64,000 nt of DNA from Prevotella sp. (GCA_017474845.1 JAFVGS010000049.1:32516-96515), one strand, 5' to 3'; shown: positions 35,021 to 43,880, numbered from the stretch's first letter. Notes: generated from the sequence alone by a model not told the origin. A program made the numbers and translations.

Positions 35021-36823
35021 ATGGAAAAAATTAACGACAGAAGGCCGAAGTGGCTCCAGCGGCTGCACGAGTGGCGGGTGGAGCATATCAGCGAGAAGAT
35101 GTTCATGATCATCCTCGCGCTGATCGTCGGCTTCTTCGCGGCAGTGGCGGCCTTCGTGCTCCATTGGATCATCAACCAGATCGTACTGCTGCTCACCAGT
35201 TCCTTCGACCGTACGGGTGCCAACTGGCTCTATCTGGTCTATCCCGTTGTGGGTATCTATCTGACATCGTTGTTCGTACGTTATGTCGTCAAGGACAACA
35301 TCTCTCACGGTATTACCCGTATCCTTTATGCCATCTCGTCGAACAAGTCGAGACTGAAGTCTCATAACTGTTGGTCGTCGGTCATTGCATCGGCCATCAC
35401 CATCGGCTTTGGCGGCAGTGTGGGAGCAGAGGCGCCTATCGTACTGACGGGTTCGGCCATCGGTTCGAACCTCGGCCAGCTGTTCCATATGGACCGTAAG
35501 ATGCTGATGACACTCGTAGGCTGTGGTGCGGCAGGTGCTATCGCTGGTATCTTCAAAGCGCCTATTGCCGGACTGGTGTTCACGTTGGAGGTACTGATGA
35601 TCGATATGACGATGTCGGCACTGTTGCCGATCCTTGTTTCTTGTGTAACGGCCACCTGCTTCACCTATATCTTCAGCGGTGATGCGGCACTGTTTACGTT
35701 CCATCTCGACAGTGTATGGTCTGTACAGCGGATTCCGGCTTGTGTGTTGTTGGGCATCACCTGCGGTCTGGTGTCGCTCTATTTCATCCGGATGATGGGT
35801 GCCTGCGAGGATGTGTTTGCCCGCTTCAAGAATAAACCGTATATCCGTCTGGCTATTGGTGGTACGGTGCTGAGCCTGCTCATCTTCCTGTTCCCAGCCT
35901 TGTATGGTGAGGGTTATAGCAGCATCAACCTCCTGCTGAATGGACGGACGGAAGCTGACTGGAACCAAATCTTGGACAATTCATTGTTTGCCGGTCAGGG
36001 GTCGATGCTGATACCGTTTATCGCATTGGTATTGCTGACAAAGGTAATCGCTACTTCGGCCACGAATGGCGGTGGCGGCTGTGGCGGTACGTTCGCACCT
36101 TCGCTGTTTATCGGATGCTTTGCAGGCTTCCTCTTCTCCCGGCTGTGGAATATCAATCAGATCGGTGTCTATGTGCCGGAGAAGAACTTCGCCCTGTTAG
36201 GTATGGCCGGTGTGATGTCGGGTGTGATGCACGCCCCGTTGACGGGTGTCTTCCTCATCGCAGAACTCACGGGTGGCTATACCATGTTCATGCCGCTGAT
36301 GATTGTCAGCGTGTGTGCCTATCTCACCATCATCATCTTCGAGCCCCACAGCATCTATGGTTCTCGTCTGGCCCGTCAGGGGAAGTTGCTCACGCATCAT
36401 ACCGACCATGCTGTGCTGACGCTGATGAATCTGGAGTCTGTCGTCGAGCGTGACTATCTGAGTGTGACGCCCGATATGGAACTGGGACAGATCGTGCATA
36501 AGATCAGCCGCAGCCATTCGACGGTGCTGCCTGTGCTCGATGCTGCAGGGAAGCTGTTGGGCGAGATCGATATCATGAAGATCCGTAATGTGGTGTTCCG
36601 CATCGAGCTCTATCATCATTTCACGGCCACCCAGCTGATGACCGAACCGAAGGCCCGTTTGAGTGATGCCACACCGATGGCCGAGGTGATGCGTGCCTTC
36701 GACAAGACTGGTGCCAACTGGTTGCCGGTCTTTGACGTGGAGAACCGCCTCATGGGCTACGTCTCCCGCCAGCGTATCTACACCATGTACCGCAAGATGG
36801 TTGCCGACATGAGCGAAGATTAA
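35021..36823 (+). CDS. ClC-family chloride channel/transporter with C-terminal CBS pair
   Basis: The 600-residue protein has about ten membrane helices with the ClC filter motifs GSVGAEAPIVLTG (the gating Glu position is retained), AGIFKAPIAGLVFTLE and GGGCGGTFAPSLFIG. Two CBS domains fill about 455-595. It would conduct or exchange chloride (or another anion) at the inner membrane, gated by ligand binding to the CBS pair. Its gene lies in the long plus-strand run between TsaC and a GxxExxY protein. Confidence 0.93.
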   Translation: MEKINDRRPKWLQRLHEWRVEHISEKMFMIILALIVGFFAAVAAFVLHWIINQIVLLLTSSFDRTGANWLYLVYPVVGIYLTSLFVRYVVKDNISHGITRILYAISSNKSRLKSHNCWSSVIASAITIGFGGSVGAEAPIVLTGSAIGSNLGQLFHMDRKMLMTLVGCGAAGAIAGIFKAPIAGLVFTLEVLMIDMTMSALLPILVSCVTATCFTYIFSGDAALFTFHLDSVWSVQRIPACVLLGITCGLVSLYFIRMMGACEDVFARFKNKPYIRLAIGGTVLSLLIFLFPALYGEGYSSINLLLNGRTEADWNQILDNSLFAGQGSMLIPFIALVLLTKVIATSATNGGGGCGGTFAPSLFIGCFAGFLFSRLWNINQIGVYVPEKNFALLGMAGVMSGVMHAPLTGVFLIAELTGGYTMFMPLMIVSVCAYLTIIIFEPHSIYGSRLARQGKLLTHHTDHAVLTLMNLESVVERDYLSVTPDMELGQIVHKISRSHSTVLPVLDAAGKLLGEIDIMKIRNVVFRIELYHHFTATQLMTEPKARLSDATPMAEVMRAFDKTGANWLPVFDVENRLMGYVSRQRIYTMYRKMVADMSED

Positions 36824-36834
36824 TTTCTTTTTAT

Positions 36835-36861
36835 AAACAAGGATTAAAGGATTTAAGAATT
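36835..36861. repeat. Left AAGGATT arm before the first GxxExxY gene (copy A4, left)
   Basis: AAACAAGGATTAAAGGATTT and the next seven bases match the inverse complement of 37320-37346 at 23 of 27 positions. The arm ends three bases before the GxxExxY ATG. Confidence 0.85.
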
Positions 36862-36864
36862 GAG

Positions 36865-37281
36865 ATGGACAGTTTAGAGAAACTTCAGCGTTTCAGAGAA
36901 CTGAGCAATCAGTATGAGGCATTGACCTATAATATTATAGGTGCAGCATTAGAGGTCCACAAACAGTTGGGTTGTGGCTTCCTAGAAGCAGTCTATAGCG
37001 AAGCTCTTGAATTGGAATTAAGTGCTCGAAGTATTCCTTTCGAGCGCGAGAAGATGTTATCTTTAGTTTATAAGGGACAGATGTTGAAACAATATTATGT
37101 TGCCGATTTTGTTTGCTATGGATCTGTGATTGTTGAGTTGAAAGCTGTGTCAAAATTGGAATCCATTTATGATGCACAAGTATTGAATTATCTGAAAGCA
37201 ACAAATATGGAAGTCGGGTTATTGCTAAATTTTGGTGAAGAGAGCCTGGTAAAGAAAAGATTATTCAATCTGAAGAAATAA
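36865..37281 (+). CDS. GxxExxY-family protein (PD-(D/E)XK-like), copy 1
   Basis: The 138-residue protein contains the family signature GFLEAVY (GxxExxY) in an N-terminal helix (NIIGAALEVHKQLGCGFLEAVY). A nuclease-like core follows: the YYVADFVCYGSVIVELKAV stretch shows an Asp and an ExK motif typical of PD-(D/E)XK folds, then QVLNYLKAT. No function is established to my knowledge; members are often present in several copies per genome. It is more AT-rich than neighbouring genes and sits inside an AAGGATT inverted-repeat element, 35 percent identical or so by eye to the second copy at 62641. Confidence 0.85.
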   Translation: MDSLEKLQRFRELSNQYEALTYNIIGAALEVHKQLGCGFLEAVYSEALELELSARSIPFEREKMLSLVYKGQMLKQYYVADFVCYGSVIVELKAVSKLESIYDAQVLNYLKATNMEVGLLLNFGEESLVKKRLFNLKK

Positions 37282-37290
37282 AATAAGTAA

Positions 37291-37346
37291 TAAAGGATTT
37301 ATGGTGTTATATGTGATAAAATCTTTTAATCCTTAAATCCTTGTTT
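37291..37346. repeat. AAGGATT-family element after the first GxxExxY gene (copy A4, right)
   Basis: TAAAGGATTTATGG at 37291 resumes the left-arm word, and AATCCTTAAATCCTTGTTT (37328-37346) is the complete right arm identical to that of copy A1. TAAAGGATTTA at 37291-37301 repeats 36845-36855 exactly, as if the gene had been inserted within one element. Confidence 0.85.
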
Positions 37347-37362
37347 CTAGAATAATGAGAAT

Positions 37363-38358
37363 ATGCGAAAAGAGGATTTGAGAATTGTGTTTATGGGAAC
37401 GCCGGAGTTTGCGGTGGAGACACTGAAGGCACTGGTGGAGAATGAGTATAATGTGGTGGCGGTGGTGACGCAGCCCGACAAGGCCGTAGGCCGGCATCAG
37501 ACGGAGGTTCAGCCCTCGGAGGTGAAGAAGTTTGCTTTGGAGAAAGGACTGCCTGTGCTGCAGCCGGAGAAGATGAAAGACCCTGCTTTTGTCGAGGAAC
37601 TCCGTAGCTACAAGGCCAACCTTCAGGTGGTCGTCGCCTTCCGGATGCTGCCCGAGGTGGTGTGGGATATGCCGGCATACGGCACTTTCAACGTCCATGC
37701 TGCCCTGTTGCCCCAGTACCGTGGTGCCGCCCCCATCAACTGGGCCGTCATCAACGGTGAGACGCAGACGGGTGTCACGACGTTTTTCCTGGATAAGGAG
37801 ATCGATACGGGCCGCATCATCATGCAGAAGCCTTTCGATATTCCCGATGAGGCCGATGTGGAATATGTCTATGACGGCCTGATGCACCTCGGGGCAGACA
37901 TCTGCCTGGAGACTCTCGAAAAGATCATCGCTGCCGACGGACACCCGGAGAGCATCCCGCAGGCAGAACTGGAAGGAAAGTTCAGCCGTCTCTACGATGC
38001 CCCGAAACTTTTCAAGAACACATGTGAGATCAACTGGGAACGTCCCTGCAAGCGTATCTATGATTTCATCCGTGGCCTGAGTCCTTATCCCGGTGCATGG
38101 ACTACGTTGAGAGATACCAACGGCAAGGATACCGTGCTGAAGATATTCAAGTCCGAATGCTCAGGTAAGGGTAGTAACTTTGCCCCAGGACGGATTGTAG
38201 TAGATAATAAAGATATGTATGTCACAGCCAAGGATGGATTGCTTAAGATCATCGAACTTCAGTTGGCTGGCAAGAAGCGTATGGCAGCCCGCGATTTCTT
38301 GAACGGCATCAAAAACATGACAGAGTATCAATGTATTTGCTCAGAATCTTCTGTGTAA
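37363..38358 (+). CDS. fmt: Methionyl-tRNA formyltransferase
   Basis: The 331-residue protein has the formyltransferase core IVFMGTPEFAVETL, VTQPDKAVGR, FNVHAALLPQYRGAAPINWAV (the SLLP-like catalytic region with His) and the C-terminal OB-like tRNA-binding domain. It formylates initiator Met-tRNA using 10-formyl-THF. The usual partner def is not adjacent; the gene lies in the plus-strand run before rpe. Confidence 0.96.
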   Translation: MRKEDLRIVFMGTPEFAVETLKALVENEYNVVAVVTQPDKAVGRHQTEVQPSEVKKFALEKGLPVLQPEKMKDPAFVEELRSYKANLQVVVAFRMLPEVVWDMPAYGTFNVHAALLPQYRGAAPINWAVINGETQTGVTTFFLDKEIDTGRIIMQKPFDIPDEADVEYVYDGLMHLGADICLETLEKIIAADGHPESIPQAELEGKFSRLYDAPKLFKNTCEINWERPCKRIYDFIRGLSPYPGAWTTLRDTNGKDTVLKIFKSECSGKGSNFAPGRIVVDNKDMYVTAKDGLLKIIELQLAGKKRMAARDFLNGIKNMTEYQCICSESSV

Positions 38359-38490
38359 ATCAAAAAATCTGTGAAAATCTGTGAAATCTGTGGCTTGATA
38401 TAATAAAGTAGCAGGTGTTTGCGTTTCTATGGTAGAATAAGAATAAAAATGGACTCCATATAATCCATATAATCCGTGTTTTTAAAAAAA
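38359..38490. repeat. Word-repeat spacer between fmt and the mini-protein gene
   Basis: The gap holds AATCTGTGAAAATCTGTGAA (tandem AATCTGTG words, 38367-38400) and, at 38451-38483, ATAATCCATATAATCCGTGT, a right-arm variant of the AAGGATT family. No matching left arms were found here, so these look like solo arms. Confidence 0.7.
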
Positions 38491-38499
38491 TATTCGCCT

Positions 38500-38616
38500 A
38501 TGAAGCATTTTACTCCCGAATCGTTCAAGCCCAGCGAGCAGACGCTCGACATCATCCGGCAGTACGCCTACACCTTCCGTGTAAACAACAACAAACAGGC
38601 CCTGTGCCTTAATTGA
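38500..38616 (+). CDS. Conserved-looking 38-residue mini-protein upstream of rpe
   Basis: A short frame begins MKHFTPESFKPSEQTLDII and ends with a TGA seven bases before the rpe ATG. It encodes an N-terminal SxQT helix motif followed by a basic amphipathic stretch (RQYAYTFRVNNNKQALCLN). I recall similar MxxFxPSEQTLxxIRQxAY mini-proteins in other Bacteroidales, but cannot verify this here. It could be a small regulatory protein or a translated leader coupled to rpe. Confidence 0.55.
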   Translation: MKHFTPESFKPSEQTLDIIRQYAYTFRVNNNKQALCLN

Positions 38617-38623
38617 CTGGATT

Positions 38624-39271
38624 ATGGCAATAGTATCACCCTCCTTACTCGCAGCCGACTTCCTTCATCTCGACCGCGACATCGACATGATTAACCGCAG
38701 TGAGGCTGACTGGCTTCACCTCGACGTGATGGACGGTTCATTCGTCCCCAACATCTCCTTCGGCTTCCCCGTCCTCGAGGCAGTGGCGAAGGCCTGTAAG
38801 AAATCTCTCGATGTACACTACATGATAGAGCGTCCCGAACGTTACATCCAGCAGACCGCCAAACTTGGTGCGATGATGATGAACGTCCATTACGAGGCTT
38901 CTGTCCATCTGCACCGCACCGTCCAGGAAATCCACAATGCCGGCATGAAGGCCGGTGTCACGCTGAATCCTTCGACGCCCGTATCGCTGTTGGAGGATAT
39001 CATCGGTGATGTGGAGATGGTGTTGCTGATGAGTGTCAATCCCGGTTTCGGGGGCCAGAAGTTCATCGAGAACACGATTGACAAGGTGAAGCGCCTCCGT
39101 GAGATGATCGACAGGAAAGGCTGTCAGACGCTGATAGAGGTGGATGGCGGTGTACAGGGCGAGACGGCTCCCCGTCTGGTAGCAGCTGGTGTCGATGTCC
39201 TCGTCAGTGGCAGCTATGTCTTCAACGCTCCCAACCCCGAGCAGGTCATCCACGATCTTAGGGCTCTTTAA
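38624..39271 (+). CDS. rpe: Ribulose-phosphate 3-epimerase
   Basis: The 215-residue TIM barrel has the family motifs IVSPSLLAADF, WLHLDVMDGSFVPN (metal-binding His and Asp), MIERPERY, MSVNPGFGGQKFI, EVDGGV and the phosphate-binding VSGSYVF. It interconverts ribulose-5-phosphate and xylulose-5-phosphate in the pentose phosphate pathway. Last gene of the plus-strand run; it converges on a sigma factor gene 16 bases away, with no clear terminator between. Confidence 0.97.
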   Translation: MAIVSPSLLAADFLHLDRDIDMINRSEADWLHLDVMDGSFVPNISFGFPVLEAVAKACKKSLDVHYMIERPERYIQQTAKLGAMMMNVHYEASVHLHRTVQEIHNAGMKAGVTLNPSTPVSLLEDIIGDVEMVLLMSVNPGFGGQKFIENTIDKVKRLREMIDRKGCQTLIEVDGGVQGETAPRLVAAGVDVLVSGSYVFNAPNPEQVIHDLRAL

Positions 39272-39286
39272 GCAACAGATTACAGC

Positions 39287-39883
39287 TTACTCCAACACGA
39301 GGTTCACGCCGTGCTGATGCGTCAGCTTCCTCATGTTGATGAGGGCATAGCGCATGCGTCCTAATGAGGTGTTGATGCTCACCCCTGTGATCTTCGCGAT
39401 CTCCTTGAACGACAGTTCCTGGTAGTACCGCATAAAGACCACCTCGCGCTGCTGTTCCGGCAAGGCCTCCATCAGTTTCTTCACGTCGCGCAGCACCTGG
39501 GCATTGGCCATCTCGCTTTCGCGACAGCCGTCCATCACTGAGTTGCTGCTCAGGTTCGAGAGATCGTTGTCCTTCGTGGGCTCCACGATATGACGGCTCT
39601 TTTGGGCACGGTAGTAGTCGATGATGACATTGTGGGCCACACGTGTCAGCCACCAGAAGAACTTCCCCGAGTCTGTATATCTGCCACTCTGCATTTTCGT
39701 GATGGCTTTCAGGAAAGTCTCCTGGAACAGGTCATTGGCCAAGTTCTCATCCTTCACTATATAGATGATATAGCTGAAAATCTTGTCCTGACTTCTTGAA
39801 AGTAACTCATCGAATGCTCGGTTATTGCCATTGATGTAAGATAATGCCAACTCTTCGTCGGTCATACTTTCTAAAGTACTCAT
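39287..39883 (-). CDS. ECF-type sigma-70 family RNA polymerase sigma factor
   Basis: The 198-residue protein has sigma region 2 (about 25-95: DELLSRSQDKIFSYI, DLFQETFLKAI, FFWWLTRVAHNVIIDYYR) and region 4 (about 130-185: LPEQQREVVFMRYYQELSFKEIAKITGVSINTSLGRMRYAL). It would direct RNA polymerase to a specific promoter set. No anti-sigma gene is adjacent. A strong consensus promoter upstream suggests it is transcribed by the housekeeping holoenzyme. Confidence 0.93.
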   Translation of the reverse strand: MSTLESMTDEELALSYINGNNRAFDELLSRSQDKIFSYIIYIVKDENLANDLFQETFLKAITKMQSGRYTDSGKFFWWLTRVAHNVIIDYYRAQKSRHIVEPTKDNDLSNLSSNSVMDGCRESEMANAQVLRDVKKLMEALPEQQREVVFMRYYQELSFKEIAKITGVSINTSLGRMRYALINMRKLTHQHGVNLVLE

Positions 39884-39962
39884 ATACTATTTTATTTTAT
39901 TCGTATTTGAGTAAAGTTTGTTTCGATAGGCAATAATCTTTTAAATGTTTATAATTCGAGGG

Positions 39963-39994
39963 CAAAAGTAGGCATTTTAGCTGAAACGACCAAA
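39963..39994 (-). promoter_or_regulatory. Promoter of the sigma factor gene
   Basis: On the minus strand TTTG (39994-39991), 20 bases, TACTTTTG (39970-39963); leader of about 75 bases. Confidence 0.8.
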
Positions 39995-40076
39995 CAAAAG
40001 TGCAAAAAAATATCAAAATTCGAGCGATTTTAGGTCTTTTCTCCTTTAAATCGGTGTAATCTGTGGCTTTTTTTGT

Positions 40077-40084
40077 TATCTTTG
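40077..40084 (+). promoter_or_regulatory. -7 box of the kinase-nucleotidyltransferase gene
   Basis: TATCTTTG 22 bases before the ATG. The upstream sequence contains a GTGTAATCTGTGG word repeat instead of a clear TTTG. Confidence 0.6.
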
Positions 40085-40105
40085 CACTGATAAAACTACA
40101 GAAAT

Positions 40106-42040
40106 ATGATAAAACTATTTGTTCCGGGGCGTTTATGCCTCTTTGGTGAGCATACCGACTGGGCGGGTCACTATCGTACGATGAATGCAGACATCGCCCC
40201 AGGTGCTGCCATCGTCACAGGTATCGAACAAGGTATCTATGCTGAAGTCGAGAAATCCAGTATCTTTGAACTTTACAGTGAGGCAACCGAGATTGAGGGT
40301 GTATGGCAGGATTTCTCCTGCCGGATGGACGAGATAGAACTGAAGCGCATCGCGAAGTCGGGGTCGTTCTTCTGCTACTGTGCAGGGGTCGCCTCCTATA
40401 TGCTGGAATGGTATAAGGTGGGTGGTGTGCGCATCCGCATCACGTCGATGACACTACCCATGAAGAGTGGCCTTTCCAGTTCTGCTGCCATCTGTGTCTT
40501 GGTCGCGCGTGCGTTCAATTTATTATATAATCTGAATCTGAACACCCTTGGCGAGATGAACATCGCCTATGTGGGGGAGTTGCGGACCAGTAGCCGCTGC
40601 GGGCGCCTGGACCAGGCTTGTGCCTTCGGTGTGAAGCCGAACCTCATGACCTTCGACGGTGACGAGATAGAGGTGCGTTCGCTGAATGTGAAGAAACACC
40701 TCTACTGGGTCTTTGCCGACCTCTGTGCCGAGAAGGACACCATCAGGATCCTCTCCGACCTGAACAAGGCCTATCCTTTCCCCACGACCGATGCCGAGCG
40801 TGCAGAGCACGAGGCCCTCGGACAACAGAACCTCGACATCGTCGATCGTGCCATCCAGTATATGGCGGAAGGCGAGGCCGAGGCTTTGGGGCGGCTGATG
40901 ACGGAGGCGGAAGCCGTCTTCGACGAGAAGGTGGTGCCGATGTCACCGGCTCTCCACTCGCCCAAGCTCCACAGTGTGCTTCAGGACCCCGAGATCCAAC
41001 CCCTCGTATGGGGCGGCAAGGGCGTCGGTTCCCATGGTGACGGTTCCGTGCAGTTCCTGGCCCGCAGTGCCGAGGCCCAACAGCAGCTGATAGCCTATCT
41101 CAACGAGCATGGCATGAAGGCCTATCCTCTCACGCTGAAGCCCGTCCATACCGTGCGTCGCGCCATCATCCCCGTGGCAGGCTTCGGCACGCGTCTCTAT
41201 CCGGCCACCCGTGCCCTGAAGAAGGATTTCTTCCCCATCCCGTGTCCGGATGGTATGGTGCGCCCTGTCATCCTGATCCTCTTGGAGGAGCTGGTGAAGA
41301 GCGGCATTGAGGAGATCTGTCTGGTGTTGGGTTCTGAAGAGGAGCGTCAGCAGTATGCCGACTACTTCGAGCGTCCGCTCTCCGACGAGCATCTCCGCAA
41401 GCTGAATCCGGAGGCGCAGGAGTACGAGAACCATATCCTCGATATCGGCAAGCGCCTGCATTACGTCTACCAGCGTGAGAAACGTGGTTTCGGTCATGCG
41501 GTCTATCAGGCGGCACAGTTCGCCCGTAATGAGCCCGTGTTGCTCCTCTTGGGTGACACCATCTATCGCAGCGACTCCAACAAGCCTTGTGCCCTGCAAC
41601 TGATCGAAGAGTATGAACGCTATAACTCCCTGATGGTCAGCATCCATAGCGTCCCGCTGTCGGTGGTGAGCCATTACGGTATCCTCCACGGGGTGTGGGA
41701 GGATAAGGAGAACACCATTCTCAATGTCGATATCATGCATGAGAAACCCAAGGCAAGCTATGCCGAAGACTTCCTGGGCGTCCGCAACAAGAATGGGGAG
41801 AAAGAGTATTACAGTGTGTTCGGACAGTATATCCTCACACCTGAGGTGTTTGCCCAGCTGCACGATGATATCATGAAAAAAGAAATTGACGGAGACCACG
41901 TGAGCGAGATAGAGTTGACCTCTGCTCTCGAAGCCGTCCGTCAGAGAAGTGGTATGATGGGTGTCAGGTTGAAGGGACGTATGTTCGATATGGGCAATCC
42001 CGCAGCCCTCACCCGTTGTGTAGAGGAATACGCTATCTGA
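40106..42040 (+). CDS. Bifunctional GHMP sugar kinase - sugar-1-phosphate nucleotidyltransferase fusion
   Basis: The 644-residue protein joins two enzymes. Residues 1-340 are a GHMP kinase: galactokinase-like start [17 protein letters not shown] loop [11 protein letters not shown] near 120 and motif 3 [12 protein letters not shown] near 301. Residues 350-644 are a GalU/RmlA-type nucleotidyltransferase: [24 protein letters not shown] near 353 and LLLGDTIY. It would phosphorylate a free sugar at C1 and activate it to an NDP-sugar, a salvage route. The order is kinase first, the reverse of the Bacteroides fucose enzyme Fkp as I remember it. The sugar is unknown. Its last 8 bases overlap the convergent rmlA. 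Confidence 0.88.
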   Translation: MIKLFVPGRLCLFGEHTDWAGHYRTMNADIAPGAAIVTGIEQGIYAEVEKSSIFELYSEATEIEGVWQDFSCRMDEIELKRIAKSGSFFCYCAGVASYMLEWYKVGGVRIRITSMTLPMKSGLSSSAAICVLVARAFNLLYNLNLNTLGEMNIAYVGELRTSSRCGRLDQACAFGVKPNLMTFDGDEIEVRSLNVKKHLYWVFADLCAEKDTIRILSDLNKAYPFPTTDAERAEHEALGQQNLDIVDRAIQYMAEGEAEALGRLMTEAEAVFDEKVVPMSPALHSPKLHSVLQDPEIQPLVWGGKGVGSHGDGSVQFLARSAEAQQQLIAYLNEHGMKAYPLTLKPVHTVRRAIIPVAGFGTRLYPATRALKKDFFPIPCPDGMVRPVILILLEELVKSGIEEICLVLGSEEERQQYADYFERPLSDEHLRKLNPEAQEYENHILDIGKRLHYVYQREKRGFGHAVYQAAQFARNEPVLLLLGDTIYRSDSNKPCALQLIEEYERYNSLMVSIHSVPLSVVSHYGILHGVWEDKENTILNVDIMHEKPKASYAEDFLGVRNKNGEKEYYSVFGQYILTPEVFAQLHDDIMKKEIDGDHVSEIELTSALEAVRQRSGMMGVRLKGRMFDMGNPAALTRCVEEYAI

Positions 42041-42917
42041 CGTATTCCTCTGCACGACGCAGCAGATACTGGCCGTAGTCGTTCTTTGCCATCGGCTCGG
42101 CCAGTTTTTTCAGTTGTTCTTTCGTGATCCATCCACGCTTGTAGGCAATCTCCTCCAGACAGGCCACCTTCAGGCCCTGACGCTTCTCGATGACTTCGAT
42201 GAAGGTCGAGGCCTCTGAGAGTGAGTCGTGCGTACCGGTGTCGAGCCAGGCAAAACCGCGCTGCAGGGTCTGCACCAGCAGATTCTTCTGTTCGAGATAT
42301 TTCTGGTTCACCGTGGTGATCTCCAGCTCCCCACGGGCACTGGGCTTGATGTTCTTCGCAATCTCCACCACACTGTTCGGGTAGAAATAGAGTCCTACGA
42401 CGGCATAGTTCGACTTCGGCTTGGCGGGCTTCTCCTCGATGCTGAGGCAGTTGCCGTCCTTGTCAAACTCTGCCACACCATAGCGCTCTGGATCGTTCAC
42501 CCAGTAGCCGAACACGGTGGCATGGTTATTCTGTTCTGCGTTGATGACGGCCTGCTTCAGCATGCCTGTGAAGCCGCTGCCGTAGAAGATGTTGTCGCCT
42601 AATACCAGACAGACACTGTCCTCTCCGATGAACTTGTCACCGATGATGAAGGCCTGTGCCAGACCGTCGGGTGAGGGCTGCTCGGCATACTCGAAATGCA
42701 CGCCCAGCTCACTGCCGTCGCCCAAAAGGCGCTTGAAACCCGGCAGGTCGTAGGGGGTGGAGATGATCAGGATCTCACGGATGCCTGCGAGCATCAGCGT
42801 CGAGATGGGGTAGTAAATCATCGGTTTGTCGAAAATAGGAATCAATTGCTTGCTGACTCCCTTGGTGATGGGGTAGAGGCGCGTGCCAGAACCTCCTGCT
42901 AATACGATACCTTTCAT
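42033..42917 (-). CDS. rmlA: Glucose-1-phosphate thymidylyltransferase
   Basis: The 294-residue nucleotidyltransferase begins [20 protein letters not shown] with the [16 protein letters not shown] lysine motif, [10 protein letters not shown] and [19 protein letters not shown]. It has the RmlA length and C-terminal dimer helix region. It makes dTDP-glucose from dTTP and glucose-1-phosphate, the first step towards dTDP-rhamnose. Its 3' end overlaps the convergent fusion gene by 8 bases. Confidence 0.96.
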   Translation of the reverse strand: MKGIVLAGGSGTRLYPITKGVSKQLIPIFDKPMIYYPISTLMLAGIREILIISTPYDLPGFKRLLGDGSELGVHFEYAEQPSPDGLAQAFIIGDKFIGEDSVCLVLGDNIFYGSGFTGMLKQAVINAEQNNHATVFGYWVNDPERYGVAEFDKDGNCLSIEEKPAKPKSNYAVVGLYFYPNSVVEIAKNIKPSARGELEITTVNQKYLEQKNLLVQTLQRGFAWLDTGTHDSLSEASTFIEVIEKRQGLKVACLEEIAYKRGWITKEQLKKLAEPMAKNDYGQYLLRRAEEYVR

Positions 42918-42940
42918 GTTTATTTCTTGTTTGTTGCCTG

Positions 42941-42948
42941 CAAAGGTA
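42941..42948 (-). promoter_or_regulatory. -7 box of rmlA
   Basis: TACCTTTG on the minus strand, 24 bases before the ATG; no clear -33 element. Confidence 0.55.
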
Positions 42949-42965
42949 ATGAATTTTGTTTGAAA

Positions 42966-43016
42966 GTAATGTCCTTTAACTCCCTTTAACTTCTTTAACT
43001 CCTTTAACTCCTTAAA
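42966..43016. repeat. TTTAACTCC-word spacer in the divergent rmlA/43061 region
   Basis: Five tandem 9-base-like words (CTTTAACTCC, CTTTAACTT, CTTTAACTC, CTTTAACTC, CTTAAAA). It is the inverse complement of the GAAGTTAA word found between susC and susD. Confidence 0.75.
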
Positions 43017-43022
43017 AAGTAG

Positions 43023-43030
43023 TAACTTTG
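43023..43030 (+). promoter_or_regulatory. -7 box of the 204-residue protein gene
   Basis: TAACTTTG, 30 bases before the ATG at 43061. Confidence 0.55.
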
Positions 43031-43060
43031 CACGCGATTTCTAAACAATTATAGATATTT

Positions 43061-43675
43061 ATGGGATTTTGGAATAAGATTTTCGGAAAGAAAGACGAGC
43101 AGAAGGTGGGTGGCATGGAAGATTTCATGACCCTCATCCGCGTCTATTTCCAGGCAGCCCTTGCTGCCGACCTTGGCATCACGAACCTGGCAGCACTCCC
43201 TGACCTCAGGGTGTTCAAGTCCACACTCAAGGTGCCTACCGTTAATAATAAGTTAGGTGTTGGTGAGCGCAGCCGCTGCAAGAACATGCTCAAGTCAATG
43301 TATCAGATGGACGATGCCTTCTTCAAGGAGATCGACCAGAGCCTCCACCGTCGTTGTAAGAAGATACAGGACGCACAGACCTATCTCCTGCAGTTCCAGG
43401 GCTTTACGCAGGACATCATGATGCTCACGGGCAATCTGATGAAGTTCAAGCTCCGTCTGCCGGGATTTATGAAGAAGGCCCTCTACACGATGACCGAGAA
43501 GACCGTTAGTGACATCTTCAACAAGAACGACTTCAAGGAGCCCGACGTGCTCAAGACCGTTGTCTCCGTCCGTGAATACAACCGTCGTCTCGGCTTCTCC
43601 CAGAAGTGGGTTACAGACTTCGTCTATCGCGTGGTGATGCTCGCCAAGAAGGAACCGAGAAAGAAAGAGGAGTGA
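43061..43675 (+). CDS. Protein of unknown function, 204 residues
   Basis: No family was recognised. The protein starts MGFWNKIFGKKDEQKVGG, is basic and mostly helical, and has no signal peptide or membrane segment. Conserved-looking patches include GVGERSRCKNMLKSMYQMDD, LQFQGFTQDIMMLTGNLM and a C-terminal VREYNRRLGFSQKWVTD. A basic tail follows. It has its own -7 box and is followed by an inverted-repeat spacer. Codon use matches neighbours, so it is a normal resident gene. Confidence 0.75.
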   Translation: MGFWNKIFGKKDEQKVGGMEDFMTLIRVYFQAALAADLGITNLAALPDLRVFKSTLKVPTVNNKLGVGERSRCKNMLKSMYQMDDAFFKEIDQSLHRRCKKIQDAQTYLLQFQGFTQDIMMLTGNLMKFKLRLPGFMKKALYTMTEKTVSDIFNKNDFKEPDVLKTVVSVREYNRRLGFSQKWVTDFVYRVVMLAKKEPRKKEE

Positions 43676-43687
43676 GGAGTGAAGAAT

Positions 43688-43785
43688 AGCCACAGATTAC
43701 ACAGATGTTCACAGAAGAAAAGATGATCTCAGAATTGTTTCTGTGTGAATCTCTTTATCAGTGTGAATCTGTGCAATCTGTGGCT
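43688..43785. repeat. CTGTG-family inverted repeat (copy C1)
   Basis: AGCCACAGATTACACAGAT at 43688 pairs with ATCTGTGCAATCTGTGGCT ending at 43785 with one mismatch, extended inwards by TTCACA/TGTGAA. The word is the 9-mer AATCTGTGT. Single arms of this family occur at 38367-38400, 40050-40070 and 58245-58271. Confidence 0.9.
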
Positions 43786-43812
43786 AAACTGTTAAAAAAA
43801 GAGAAATAATAG

Positions 43813-43849
43813 GGACTTTTCACTTTTCACCTTTCACTTTTCACTTTTT
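43813..43849. repeat. CTTTTCA-word tandem repeat
   Basis: Five near-perfect 7-base words (CTTTTCA, CTTTTCA, CCTTTCA, CTTTTCA, CTTTTTT) fill the space just upstream of the -7 box of the zap operon. Confidence 0.85.
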
Positions 43850-43854
43850 TGGCT

Positions 43855-43862
43855 TAACTTTG
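43855..43862 (+). promoter_or_regulatory. -7 box of the zap-rny operon
   Basis: TAACTTTG, 18 bases before the ATG at 43881. Confidence 0.6.
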
Positions 43863-43880
43863 TAGGCCAAATAGTTATGT

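Noticed and set aside
36865-37281. GxxExxY protein as a transposase of a conventional insertion sequence
   Set aside because: No transposase fold or DDE/HUH motif is visible and the flanking arms are members of a repeat family found without the gene; a transposition role remains only a hypothesis.
42033-42040. Eight-base overlap of the fusion gene and rmlA as a sign of a sequencing error
   Set aside because: Both proteins end with normal family C-termini; convergent overlaps of this size are common.
40943-42055. 370-codon open frame on the minus strand
   Set aside because: Antisense to the nucleotidyltransferase half of the fusion gene, with no domain motifs.
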